From: Ignavibacteriota bacterium
Lineage (GTDB): Bacteria > Bacteroidota > Ignavibacteria > Ignavibacteriales > Melioribacteraceae
Direction of reading: 5' to 3'
Assembly: GCA_013112585.1 (NCBI GenBank)
Contig: JABFGH010000020.1
Coordinates: forward strand, 1 to 64,000
DNA length: 64,000 nt
Below, in pieces: positions 28,917 through 38,293 of this stretch. A program made the position numbers and the translations under genes. Under the pieces are notes generated by a model. The model worked only from the letters and a program-made list of their open reading frames with translations. It ran no database searches and was not told where the DNA came from. The first letter of the stretch is position 1, and the number at the start of each line of letters is the position of its first letter.

Positions 28917-29504
28917 TCACTTGCTGAGCAATTTAGTTTCCAATTTCGATTTGAAAACTACCGTTCCTTCTAAAACTTTTTCGATTAATTCTTTTAGAAA
29001 TGGCACCAATTGTTTCTTTTGCATATTTGCGACTGTTGGGGGGAAGAGTGTTTTAAATTGGTTTAAAAATTCTTCAATTAAAGTCACTTTTTCATTCCAT
29101 TCTAAATAATCAATTTTAGTGTCATGGACCCAAGCCAAATAACTTTTTCTCTGTTCTGCCTTCAAGGAATCAGTAGTTGTATTTAGGATTAAATCAACAC
29201 CGTAATTTCCGTATTTAATAGCATCGTTAAGGGCTCTTTCATATCCTAATGAACCTTCCCCGGAATAGTGGTTTTCTAAAAACTGAAATACATCCGAAAA
29301 CTCATTTGCATCGGTTGTAACTAACATGCCTTGGTCTTGTAACCTTCGAATAAAGCAACCAATTATTGAAATGAATTCTTTTTTATTAAATTCATCTGAT
29401 ACTGAATAAGAATACATTCGAAGAATTTCATCTATAGGTGAATCTATTTTTTGGTATATGGTTTGTTCGTCGAGTAGTTTAAATATTTCATTCAAATTCG
29501 TCAT
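28917..29504 (-). CDS. Unknown helical protein next to the VirD4-like ATPase
   Basis: 195 residues from the ATG at 29504, which overlaps the ATPase gene by 17 bp; a longer in-frame start at 29564 lies deeper inside that gene and is less likely. The sequence is charged and helical without membrane segments or Cys clusters. It contains ALNDAIKYGNYGVDLILNTT and LEEFLNQFKTLFPPTVANMQ-like helical runs. I recognise no family. Coupling to the ATPase suggests a partner in DNA transfer or partition. Confidence 0.55.
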   Translation of the reverse strand: MTNLNEIFKLLDEQTIYQKIDSPIDEILRMYSYSVSDEFNKKEFISIIGCFIRRLQDQGMLVTTDANEFSDVFQFLENHYSGEGSLGYERALNDAIKYGNYGVDLILNTTTDSLKAEQRKSYLAWVHDTKIDYLEWNEKVTLIEEFLNQFKTLFPPTVANMQKKQLVPFLKELIEKVLEGTVVFKSKLETKLLSK

Positions 29505-31950
29505 ATTCAAACTCAAATCTATTTGGATTTTCTGTTGGTAAATTTTCTTTGATTTCATATTCAACTGAATAGAATTCTTTTAATTTTATTTTAATTCTTC
29601 TTTTCACTTCATCTATTGGCCTGTAATACTGTGAGTGTGAATTATTTATAATTTCTTCAGCATAATGTTTCTCTTCTATTTCCTTTGGCATCTCAGTACT
29701 AATCTTAAATATATCAGTGCCGACTTTTGCAATTGCTTCACCAACTTCAAGTATAGCAAGCTCTTTAGCTTCGACCTTCCCTTTCAATTCTCTTGATAAT
29801 ATTTGTGCATCAAATAAATTTGTATTAAATATTATTGTTGTTCCCATACTTAAAAGTGCATCTCTTTGAGCAGTATTAAATTGACTTAAGTATTGATGCG
29901 CAAGAGTTAAGTTTACTCCAAATTTTCTTGACTCAATAATCATATCTTCGATTGCATCTGTGGTAATTTTATGTGCCTCATCACAGTAGATGTTAAAAGG
30001 TTTTCTTTTATCAGGATTAAACCTGCTTCTTGATAATGAATAATTATGAAGCAATGTTAATAGATATGATCCCAGAATTTCTCTACTTTCAGATCCAATA
30101 TTTGATATATCAATTAACAGTATTTTTCCATCTTCAATAATATTTTGAAAATTAATGAAATTTTCTGGTTGCGTGAGCATTAACGAAACAGTTTCTTCAG
30201 TGTTAAGTAACTTGCTTAGTTTATGATGCGGTGGCGCAAAATCATCTCTCCTATAACTATTGAAATCTTTATTCCAAAATCTTTTTGAAACCGGGTTAGT
30301 GACTAATCTGGAAATTGTATTTACAAGTAAATTCTTTTCTTTACTTAGGAGTTTAGTTTGTTCGAATAATATTAATAAATCATACATCGTAGAATCTTCT
30401 AAATGTAATAATCCGGAAATACCATTTCTGAGTAAGTGTTCAAGACGATCTCCCCATGCATTACTTTTTATTATTTTCTTAAACGAGCTAACAAGATCGT
30501 TTGCTGTTCTGCCCAGATCATGATGCGCTGTTCTTTTTAGAGGATTCCAGATAGGTATCCAATCGCGATGTCCGAATTCGATATAAATTGTATCCTCAAT
30601 TTTTTGTTGCGGAATTAATTTTAGTAATTTCTTTATTGTATCTCCGTGCGGGTCTAAAACAGCAACACCTTCATCCAAACTCATGTCTTGTAATATCATG
30701 TTTTCCATTAATGTGCTTTTTCCACTTCCGGATGTACCAATTAGATGTGTACTCGTTTTTCGTATTTGAACAGGTATATGCACCTGTGTTCTTTCACCTG
30801 CATAGTTGCTGTATCCAATTTTAATACCTTCCTTCGGTGTTTCATTAGTTTGAATAGTTAAAGGATTTTCAAGAAAGTTTAATTGTATTTTCTTTTCACT
30901 AAATTCTTTCGTTGAAGGTAAATGAACTATCCCGGAGAGTTCAGATGAATTCAGTAAAAAACCAGGACGATATGTCAAACAGTCATTAAACATATTTTTT
31001 ATTTCATCCGTTGATAAGATTTTCTCATAGTCTTGGTGCGTTAAATATTTTAATGAACTACCCCCATGCTGAAAAAGATTCATAAAAGCAGTTAAACCGG
31101 AAATATCATATTCATTTTCATTTGTAATTATTCCGGCTCTTATTGCAACAGCATAAAATGGTTTATCGTTGTGTGCTTTTGTTTCAAGATCTCTTGCCAT
31201 ATTTCTAATATCACCCGACGGTAATTGTTGTTTTATTCTTGCAGATGAACGAGGATCATTCACCGTTTTACTTAAATATTCAATGTCATTTAGAAGTTCA
31301 ACATTGCAGTGCCAATTATTCCGTACTGATTCAAATAAAACTTGACAAAATCCTTTTGATTCATGTGATATTTTATTGTAAGCATAGATCAGTGGTTCAA
31401 AAGCTGATGTAAGTAATTCCGTTGATCTTGTGAAGAGATGATGATAAGGTGGCAAGGGATAATAATCCTTAAAAAAAATGTTTCCGTGGTATTTTTTGAT
31501 CTGCTCCGAAGAAGTAATTTCACTGTTCGGGTATTCACCATTAAATGCAACTTTAAGTGTGTCTAAATCACCTTCTGCAATATTAAACTCGAAATTAATA
31601 TTATTTGAATTTCCAATAATCTCAAAACATATTCTCTCGCGTGCTCCCGTCAATATTTTGAGAAAACTTTCTGCTCTAAACCATTCTAATGCGTGCTCCG
31701 GTGGCAGCCAACAATTGTACACTTTAGTTAATTTGGATTTAGAGACAGGCTCAGAAAAATTATCAACTTCAACAACTTGGTAATCATCTATCCACTGATT
31801 CGTTAATGAATATTTTGGTTCCAAGGCAACCGGGAAAGAAAGTATATTTCCTTCACAACCTTTTGCTGCTTCAACTTCAATCAACCTCTTAGCTGTGGCT
31901 GCTACTACATGTGGTTGTGATCTAGCAATTATTGATCTTTCAATAGACAT
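29488..31950 (-). CDS. VirD4/TraG-HerA-like DNA-pumping ATPase
   Basis: An 820-residue protein. The N-terminal 390 residues are a variable domain of the kind fused to conjugative ATPases of uncultured bacteria. The motor follows: Walker A GTSGSGKST (405-413), VLDPHGD (431-437), Walker B FNIYCDEAHK (652-661), and a RecA-core glutamine/arginine region (LAHQYLSQFNT). LDPHGD and YCDEAHK are typical of type IV coupling and TraC/VirB4-like proteins. No membrane anchor is evident at the N-terminus. No relaxase or pilus genes are nearby, so it may serve plasmid mobilisation, segregation or packaging. Confidence 0.8.
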   Translation of the reverse strand: MSIERSIIARSQPHVVAATAKRLIEVEAAKGCEGNILSFPVALEPKYSLTNQWIDDYQVVEVDNFSEPVSKSKLTKVYNCWLPPEHALEWFRAESFLKILTGARERICFEIIGNSNNINFEFNIAEGDLDTLKVAFNGEYPNSEITSSEQIKKYHGNIFFKDYYPLPPYHHLFTRSTELLTSAFEPLIYAYNKISHESKGFCQVLFESVRNNWHCNVELLNDIEYLSKTVNDPRSSARIKQQLPSGDIRNMARDLETKAHNDKPFYAVAIRAGIITNENEYDISGLTAFMNLFQHGGSSLKYLTHQDYEKILSTDEIKNMFNDCLTYRPGFLLNSSELSGIVHLPSTKEFSEKKIQLNFLENPLTIQTNETPKEGIKIGYSNYAGERTQVHIPVQIRKTSTHLIGTSGSGKSTLMENMILQDMSLDEGVAVLDPHGDTIKKLLKLIPQQKIEDTIYIEFGHRDWIPIWNPLKRTAHHDLGRTANDLVSSFKKIIKSNAWGDRLEHLLRNGISGLLHLEDSTMYDLLILFEQTKLLSKEKNLLVNTISRLVTNPVSKRFWNKDFNSYRRDDFAPPHHKLSKLLNTEETVSLMLTQPENFINFQNIIEDGKILLIDISNIGSESREILGSYLLTLLHNYSLSRSRFNPDKRKPFNIYCDEAHKITTDAIEDMIIESRKFGVNLTLAHQYLSQFNTAQRDALLSMGTTIIFNTNLFDAQILSRELKGKVEAKELAILEVGEAIAKVGTDIFKISTEMPKEIEEKHYAEEIINNSHSQYYRPIDEVKRRIKIKLKEFYSVEYEIKENLPTENPNRFEFEYDEFE

Positions 31951-32034
31951 AAAAATGGAGTGTTTATTTATTCTGTGGCAGAATTAGCTGGTGTGTTTCA
32001 GAGGGGTTAAATGATTAACAGATAAAAAAAATTA

Positions 32035-32607
32035 TTAAATTCTACGTAGACGCCTCATCATGATTGCATGTTCATACAATACCTTATCAAATGCTATCAT
32101 AACCATAGTTGGATCGTTCTTATAATTTGTGGGGAGTTTATCACCGTATTCTAAAAGGTATTCATTCACGGCAGCCACTCTTTCTTCAAAGGTTATCTCT
32201 TCCATGAATATTGCTATATTATGGTCAACGCCATCTTTATAAATTTTATCCATCATAACTTCAGCGAGTGTCTTTAGTATATGGTACACTCCTCCTTCAG
32301 CACCGGAATGCATTATCTCGTAAACTGTTCGCTCTGTATTTCCTGGATATTTAGTTTTAAGTAAACTGAGTGCAAGTTCATATAGAAGTGAATCGTGAGC
32401 TTTTTCAAAAGCATTGAGAGAATTAATTATTGCTCCATATATTTTGCCGACAAAATCAATCAAACATTTCTTAAATTCATCGTAATCCTCAATTGTGTTT
32501 CTTTCACTTTTGTATTCAGCGAGAATTCGTTCTACTCTTCTTTCATCAGCTTCAAATAAATTTTTATAATCAATTTTATCAAGCAATTGTTGAAGTTTTG
32601 TTGCCAT
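32035..32607 (-). CDS. Unknown protein, member C of a three-gene shared-domain family
   Basis: 190 residues, all predicted helical. Compared by eye with the genes at 32614 and 33205 it has the same skeleton: YDEFKKCLIDFVGKIYGAII, a helix ending LLKTKYPG, a glycine motif SGAEGG followed by a helix (YHILKTLAEVMMDKI), then a final helix ending MRRLRRI. The other two have TGSNGG...IFRRL and NGYNGG...IFTRL. It is 6 bp downstream of its closest neighbour. No known family is recognised. Confidence 0.6.
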   Translation of the reverse strand: MATKLQQLLDKIDYKNLFEADERRVERILAEYKSERNTIEDYDEFKKCLIDFVGKIYGAIINSLNAFEKAHDSLLYELALSLLKTKYPGNTERTVYEIMHSGAEGGVYHILKTLAEVMMDKIYKDGVDHNIAIFMEEITFEERVAAVNEYLLEYGDKLPTNYKNDPTMVMIAFDKVLYEHAIMMRRLRRI

Positions 32608-32613
32608 GTTCTT

Positions 32614-33189
32614 TTATAACCTTCTGAATATGGAGGATTGGGTTTTTAACTGCTCTACTAAAGCCCTTATCAAATCTTCGTAATTACGAGCATATCTTTC
32701 CGGTTGGTCTTTCATTATATGCTGAGAGTCCGGAATTCTTCTAAACAATTCTTTTATTATATCCACTTGTTCATCATAACTACTTGGTTGAACATATCTA
32801 TCTATAACGTCTCTAATATGTCTTTCAACAGCTTCTTTCTTTTGGTATTCCATTATAATATCTAGGATGGATCGCATTCCACCATTTGAGCCTGTCTTAC
32901 CATCTGAATATGCGTTAAGCTTATCCAATCCCTTTCGTCTATATTCCTGAGATATTATTTCTTTTGCCCGACCTGCTGCTTCAGCCCGAGATAGAACTCC
33001 TCCAGAAGAAACGCATTTAGTAAAATGATGATTATAATAAGCAGCAATTAAATTATCAAATTCAATATCATCTGAAACCGTGATACTACTAAGCGGGTAT
33101 TGAACTCTTGCCTCATCATGTTTTTTTGTAATATTTTCAACGATGTATGCTTCATCTAATTCTCGTAGGATATTGTCAAGTACACTCAT
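32614..33189 (-). CDS. Unknown protein, member A of a three-gene shared-domain family
   Basis: 191 residues, helical. Its C-terminal half GKTGSNGGMRSILDIIMEYQ, DVIDRYVQPSSYDEQ, PERYARNYEDLI and IFRRL matches the end of the Lon-like protein upstream almost motif for motif (NGYNGGLRIIFDKITEYLK, INEVVDPLNYE, PEKYVENYIQII, IFTRL). The N-terminal 60 residues are distinct. The gap to the Lon-like gene is 15 bp. The function is unknown; conserved tandem paralogues suggest a hetero-oligomeric complex. Confidence 0.62.
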   Translation of the reverse strand: MSVLDNILRELDEAYIVENITKKHDEARVQYPLSSITVSDDIEFDNLIAAYYNHHFTKCVSSGGVLSRAEAAGRAKEIISQEYRRKGLDKLNAYSDGKTGSNGGMRSILDIIMEYQKKEAVERHIRDVIDRYVQPSSYDEQVDIIKELFRRIPDSQHIMKDQPERYARNYEDLIRALVEQLKTQSSIFRRL

Positions 33190-33204
33190 TTTTTTATCTC
33201 CCTG

Positions 33205-34890
33205 TTATAGTCTTGTAAAAATATTATTTAGCATATGTTTAGAGTGAGCATACGCCTGAATTATTTGAATATAATTTTCTACATACTTTTCTGGAATTAA
33301 CAAACTTTTGTCAATATCCAATTGTGAGCCATCTCTTTTAATAATTTCTTCCACCAATGTTTTTTTAATTTCATAATTCAGAGGGTCTACTACTTCATTA
33401 ATAGTTGCTAGTATGTATTTATCTTTTGAAGTTTGTTTTAAATATTCTGTAATCTTATCAAAAATAATTCTGAGTCCGCCGTTGTATCCATTCATTCCAT
33501 TAGTGATTGCAGAGTTGTAATCTGCTTTTTGCGGGTAGATTTTTTTCATTAAATCTAAAACTTCAATCGAATACTTTTCTCTTTCAGCTTTAACGCTTTC
33601 AGAATTAGTATGTCTTACTATGTGAATGTAAAAATTAGTTATTGATTCGATGAATGCATCATATGAGGCAGTATTTATTTTATCAAATATATAAGTTGTC
33701 CTTGACTCATCAATTGGTTTTAAAATCTTTGCATCAATGTAATTGGGATCTAATTTTTCAAGAATGTAGTCGATTATTTCGGAGCTAATATTATTTTTTA
33801 TTAGATCAGTTGCCTTTAAATCAATATTAATATTTTTCGTTTTTACTCTTTCAAAAACAATATCATGTAAAAAAGATATGTCTTCATAATCAGATTCATC
33901 TGCATATTGAATAAGTTGGATGTATTTATCATGCGGTACTATAGGAAATAATCCGGCAGTCTTTTTACTTGTTAGTGGTAAAGACATGATGAGGTTTGTT
34001 AAATCTATTCCGAAACTTTCCGGATATTTTTTAGTCCTTAAAAAATAATCCAAATAATTATTTAATAGACTATGGCTGCGAGCTACTCTTTTTGAAAGTA
34101 GATTTTCTTCCAAGGATTTCCAAAATCTATTTTTATTTTCAGAATGTAAATAATTGATAATAGAAGTTAATTTACCTTTGTCTATTTCTGCAAAGTTTTT
34201 TCCAAAATAGTTGCTTATTAAAGAACTGAGACAAATAGACTCATCACTAAATGTTTTTTTGATTAATTCATAAGTATCATCTACTTCAACTAGTTTTATC
34301 TTCCCTCTACAACTTCTTAGAGCAGAAACAGTTCTTTCATATTCTTTCGGTTTAAGTACTTTTAATGAGGTATCGTTGTTGAGACTCGGATAGACAAATT
34401 CAATAATGCTTTTTTCTATTTCGGCTGCTTCTGATTTTTCGACAAGACTTTTTACTTGAGAAATATCTCCTTCATTCGAAGATATATGACCTGTAAATAA
34501 TGAACTTTGATTTATTGGTAATTGTAAACCAGCAGATAACATGGCTAAAAATATTGGAACGTCGGCAGAGTATCCCTGAACAACAAATTCTGAATCATTT
34601 GAAGATACCGCCCCGATATTTTGTGCGGAAATATCAAAGGAATGTATCGGCAAATCCATCATCATTAATATTTCATTTACATGAGATAAAATTATCTCAT
34701 CAAGATGTTTTATCAGTTTCTCATCAAACTTTACTGAACCCGTAAAAACTAAGCGTGCTGATATATTATCTTCAATCGGTCTTACAATTATTGAAGTGAT
34801 TATCGCTGGACCTTCATTAGAGACCAAAACTGTTTTAGCTCTCCCAATTACTTCTTCAGCAAAACTATTTTCTGTTAAAAGCTTATTCAT
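33205..34890 (-). CDS. Lon-like (S16) domain fused to the shared C-terminal domain, member B
   Basis: 561 residues. Residues 25-170 resemble the proteolytic domain of Lon: ARLVFTGSVKFDE, a serine region QGYSADVPIFLAMLSAG (S108, compare GPSAG of Lon) and TGHISSNEGDISQVKSLVEK (compare TGEI..G.V.P.GGLKEK). The catalytic Lys of Lon falls on V150; a Lys follows at 152. There is no ATPase domain. Residues 200-400 are a helical middle of unknown type. Residues 410-561 are the domain shared with the two genes downstream (NGG at 470-472, end IFTRL). The start overlaps the upstream gene by 4 bp. It could be an inactive Lon-fold scaffold or an unusual protease. Confidence 0.6.
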   Translation of the reverse strand: MNKLLTENSFAEEVIGRAKTVLVSNEGPAIITSIIVRPIEDNISARLVFTGSVKFDEKLIKHLDEIILSHVNEILMMMDLPIHSFDISAQNIGAVSSNDSEFVVQGYSADVPIFLAMLSAGLQLPINQSSLFTGHISSNEGDISQVKSLVEKSEAAEIEKSIIEFVYPSLNNDTSLKVLKPKEYERTVSALRSCRGKIKLVEVDDTYELIKKTFSDESICLSSLISNYFGKNFAEIDKGKLTSIINYLHSENKNRFWKSLEENLLSKRVARSHSLLNNYLDYFLRTKKYPESFGIDLTNLIMSLPLTSKKTAGLFPIVPHDKYIQLIQYADESDYEDISFLHDIVFERVKTKNINIDLKATDLIKNNISSEIIDYILEKLDPNYIDAKILKPIDESRTTYIFDKINTASYDAFIESITNFYIHIVRHTNSESVKAEREKYSIEVLDLMKKIYPQKADYNSAITNGMNGYNGGLRIIFDKITEYLKQTSKDKYILATINEVVDPLNYEIKKTLVEEIIKRDGSQLDIDKSLLIPEKYVENYIQIIQAYAHSKHMLNNIFTRL

Positions 34891-35558
34891 TTGATAACTA
34901 TCTTAAATTTTCCAAATTCAAGGCCGGCATAAATATATAGCTGCATTTCATTTTTGATAAGTTCAATTACTTGAGTAGGTTTAAGTCCATCCTCATCAGT
35001 ATCAGCTGCTAAAATGTATCCTCCATGTGGTTGAGAATCATCGAGAGTTACATCCTCACTTTTAATTTCCCCTTCCCAGAAAAATCTACCATTAGATAGT
35101 CGGATGGAATAATTTCCGGGTTCAATATTTGTGAAATATAATTCAATATTTTTCGAGTCAATGGCTTGTGAGCTAATTAGTTTTTCATTTTTATAAATTT
35201 CAATTTCAATTATGGGATTCTGATTATATTCTTCAATTAACTTTTGATATTTTTCATAAATAGCTTTGTTTAATTTAATTTTATTTATGATTTCTTCTTT
35301 CTCCTCAAATGATATATTCATGATGTTAGATTCCAATCCTAAAAATAATTTATTAAGCAGTATTTCATCTTGGTTATTCTTGCTCTCAAAACCACTTTTT
35401 AAGAATTGTTTAAATTGTTCATATCCAAACTGATATTCTTCTTGCTCTCCTAATTCTATGATCTCTAGTAAGGCTTTTTCCATTGCTTCAATTGGTTCCT
35501 CACTTTCAAATGCATTTGCTAGAATAGGAATGAAATATAAGTTTTTTGTTTCACTCAT
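34887..35558 (-). CDS. Unknown protein with helical N-half and beta-rich C-half
   Basis: 223 residues. The first 125 are helical and acidic (MEKALLEIIELGEQEEYQFG). Residues 125-175 look like a small beta-sandwich (IEIEIYKNEKLISSQ, IELYFTNIEPGNYSIRLSNG), reminiscent of PEGA-like or carbohydrate-binding folds. It then has an acidic stretch AADTDEDGLKP. No family is recognised. It overlaps the Lon-like gene by 4 bp (ATGA), so the two are made together. Confidence 0.55.
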   Translation of the reverse strand: MSETKNLYFIPILANAFESEEPIEAMEKALLEIIELGEQEEYQFGYEQFKQFLKSGFESKNNQDEILLNKLFLGLESNIMNISFEEKEEIINKIKLNKAIYEKYQKLIEEYNQNPIIEIEIYKNEKLISSQAIDSKNIELYFTNIEPGNYSIRLSNGRFFWEGEIKSEDVTLDDSQPHGGYILAADTDEDGLKPTQVIELIKNEMQLYIYAGLEFGKFKIVIK

Positions 35559-35562
35559 TTTC

Positions 35563-36648
35563 TTATCTCGTTTTCGTTAATTTTAATATAGAATCAATAT
35601 CGGTGTTTATTCCCAAAGAAATTGCCAACTCTATCAATATTGGATCACTAGTTATAATGTGGGCAATATTTTTCCATAAATCTGGTACTTCTCCCTTATT
35701 GTTGTTCTTCCAATTCTTTCCTGCAAATCTGCTATACGCTGCTTTTGATAAACCGAATTCCTTTGCGATTGATATATCTTTATCCTCATCATACACAATG
35801 TTATCTAATATTTTTGAGATAAACATTTTTAATTTTGTTTTTCCAAGCGATCTGATCGACGGTCTAAGTTTATTTATATTAGTAGATTTTTCATTTGCAA
35901 TTAATGTAGTAAAATTTTCTGGATATCTTTCAATATCAAAATTTGGATCGATCTTATCATTTTGCATATAAGCAATCAATTCATAATCGATTTCTGATGA
36001 ATGACCAAACCAATTGTCCACAGCATTTTGAATTCTGTACTTCTCTCCCTTGTTGCTTGGATCAGGATTTTCAATATGTTCTTCAAGCCATTTCGTAAAT
36101 TCTCGTCCCTTGATACTAACAGGTTTCATTAGTTCAATAACTCCTTTAGCTAGTACCCATCGATATCTCTGATAAAGTCTATTTGTTTTTCTACAGACCT
36201 CAAGCCAGGAGTATTTAAGATGCCTAATTACCATCCCCTTGAGAAGGGATTCTGCCTTGAGCTCTAAATCCAACTGGGAGATAGACGATCTGGATCCATA
36301 ATAATCATTAAGCTGTTTGTATAATTCATTGTATTGATTATTACAATATGGCCCTTCTATTTTTTCTGAGTATTTTTTTAATACTGAAAATTTCTGAAGT
36401 GTCCTATCATATATCAGATCTAATTTCTCTTCTAATTTTGTTTCTTTGTTTGGAATAATTAAGTAAGGATAAAAATTTCCTTCTTTTAGTTTTAGTAAAT
36501 AATCTGCAAGTAATATTCGCTTGTTATTAATGGTGAGCAATTTTCTGAATGAAAGGAAACAATTTAAAGCATTATGATCCTCGTGAACTGATATTCTTTC
36601 AATAAGTTCGAATGTGGAGAGAGAGGAATATTTTATTTTATAAGACAC
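35563..36648 (-). CDS. Unknown protein with a helix-turn-helix-like end; first gene of the element operon
   Basis: 361 residues from a GTG at 36648 preceded by AGGA. The longer reading frame from 36723 would add a hydrophobic stretch that does not fit the rest. The start, FELIERISVHEDHNALNCFL, has the flavour of the first helices of sigma-factor-like proteins. Near the end, DISIAKEFGLSKAAYSRFAG reads like a helix-turn-helix. It may be the operon's transcription regulator; this is weak inference. It ends 4 bp before the next gene. Confidence 0.5.
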   Translation of the reverse strand: MSYKIKYSSLSTFELIERISVHEDHNALNCFLSFRKLLTINNKRILLADYLLKLKEGNFYPYLIIPNKETKLEEKLDLIYDRTLQKFSVLKKYSEKIEGPYCNNQYNELYKQLNDYYGSRSSISQLDLELKAESLLKGMVIRHLKYSWLEVCRKTNRLYQRYRWVLAKGVIELMKPVSIKGREFTKWLEEHIENPDPSNKGEKYRIQNAVDNWFGHSSEIDYELIAYMQNDKIDPNFDIERYPENFTTLIANEKSTNINKLRPSIRSLGKTKLKMFISKILDNIVYDEDKDISIAKEFGLSKAAYSRFAGKNWKNNNKGEVPDLWKNIAHIITSDPILIELAISLGINTDIDSILKLTKTR

Positions 36649-36968
36649 TATTAGAGTCCTAACTGAAATAATAATAAGCCAAAGTAACCTTACCATTTTA
36701 AATACTATTGAAACACTAAACAATAGAATAATACAATACTAATAATATAAATTATATTTTCGATAAATCTGTTATTTTACATTGATTCTATTGGCTTTAA
36801 CGGACTTTGACTCTAATTATGTGGATTTTCATTAATCAAAAGATCAATTAAATTTGGGCAAATATGAGCTTATTTATGGCATGTGAAATATCGCACTTTC
36901 AACAGCACACTCTTTAGTAATCTTAATAAACCGAAACATTTATATAGTTCCTTTTGCTTAGGTCACTA

Positions 36969-38222
36969 ATGATCGACAGTAAAAAAGGAATAATGATTCT
37001 AGTTTATGTTTTGATATTTGTATGTTTGACTTCTTTCGTAAGTGCTAATTTATTAACCGAAATCCTATCTCCTTTCGAGACCACAAATTTTTCAGATATT
37101 TATAATTCATACTATTCGATAATCGATTTCATTATTTATTCCGTTCTATTTATTGGTTTATCTCAAGTTACTATCGGCAAAAGATTTGACTCAAGAGGCG
37201 GTAAAGCAGTGGTTGTTGCTATTGGTCTGGTGCTGGCAATCGGATTAGTTATCAGTGAATCTTACATTGGTTTTAACCTACGTTCTTTCGGTCCATTAGC
37301 AGCAACCATCTTTATATTTTTAGTTGGCTTTGTAATTTTCTTAGGAATCAAATCAGCAGGGATGGAGGTTGTTGGAGCTGCCTCGATTACTCTTGTTATC
37401 ACCTATTTTTCCATCAGATCAATTTCCCCAAGTTTTTTTGATTATATGATTACTAACGAATACTTATCCTGGCTGCATTCAATAATACTAATTGCCGTGT
37501 TAATCTCTGCTTATAAAATATTTAGATTATTCTTTGCTAAAAAGGAAGTAGCTGACCAGAACAATTCTGATGGATTTTTCAAAAACATTTCATCAAAGCC
37601 AAAAGATTTTTTTAATCAAATACAGGAAGAAAAAAATGAAAAAGATTTCATAAAGAAAAAATTAGAAAAAATAACAAATGAATCTGGTAAAGATTCAAAG
37701 CAAATAATTAAAGATTTGCTAGAACTCAAAAAGTTGATACATGAATTTGGGAACTCAGAAAAAGGAAAAGAATTGATCGCAAGAAAAGTTGAATCAATAA
37801 TTCCAAAAGAGCGACAAGTTCATTTAAAGATTCAAAGTATTGTGGAAATGGTTAAGCGTATTTCTAACTTTGATATACAAAATTTTAAGAACCTTCAAAA
37901 TAATTACGAATCCTTACCAGAGAGTGAGAGGAAAAGTGTTGTTAAACAATTAAAAGTCGAATGGAAAAAACTTGATGTGGAAAAACAATTACTTAAACTT
38001 GATGTTGTGATAAAAAAATATGATAAATCATTTAGGTACCATCTTGAATTACTTATTGTTTCTTTACGATCAAATAAAATTAAAAGTTCTATTGAACAAG
38101 TAGATGAAGCTATTAAAACTGAAAAAAGTTTGTTTGTAACACTGCAGCAAATGGAAAAACTTGAACACAAATTGGAAGGTTTTTTAAGTAAAGAAACGAA
38201 TAGCATTCTTAAAAATGAATAA
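36969..38222 (+). CDS. Membrane protein with long coiled-coil tail, unknown
   Basis: 417 residues from the ATG at 36969 (a TTG at 36954 is in frame but has a poor ribosome site). The first 30 residues resemble a signal or anchor helix (MILVYVLIFVCLTSFVSA). Five further hydrophobic segments lie at about 50-200, then about 215 residues of Lys/Glu-rich helices (QIQEEKNEKDFIKKKLEKIT and following) likely to form coiled coils in the cytoplasm. It is divergent from the element operon with 320 bp between starts. No family is recognised; a surface, cell-division or mating-pair role is possible but unsupported. Confidence 0.6.
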   Translation: MIDSKKGIMILVYVLIFVCLTSFVSANLLTEILSPFETTNFSDIYNSYYSIIDFIIYSVLFIGLSQVTIGKRFDSRGGKAVVVAIGLVLAIGLVISESYIGFNLRSFGPLAATIFIFLVGFVIFLGIKSAGMEVVGAASITLVITYFSIRSISPSFFDYMITNEYLSWLHSIILIAVLISAYKIFRLFFAKKEVADQNNSDGFFKNISSKPKDFFNQIQEEKNEKDFIKKKLEKITNESGKDSKQIIKDLLELKKLIHEFGNSEKGKELIARKVESIIPKERQVHLKIQSIVEMVKRISNFDIQNFKNLQNNYESLPESERKSVVKQLKVEWKKLDVEKQLLKLDVVIKKYDKSFRYHLELLIVSLRSNKIKSSIEQVDEAIKTEKSLFVTLQQMEKLEHKLEGFLSKETNSILKNE

Positions 38223-38293
38223 AATTATTTTTCTTTAGAATCTATTCATTATTAGGAGAAATATTCATAACTAATTTTAGAATTGTCGTTTTT

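Noticed and set aside
29488-36648. Complete conjugation system
   Set aside because: Only one coupling-type ATPase is visible; no relaxase, VirB4/VirB6/VirB8-like or pilin genes were found.
36649-36723. N-terminal membrane helix of the gene at 35563
   Set aside because: A GTG at 36648 has AGGA upstream and gives a soluble protein; the upstream hydrophobic codons look like translated promoter sequence.
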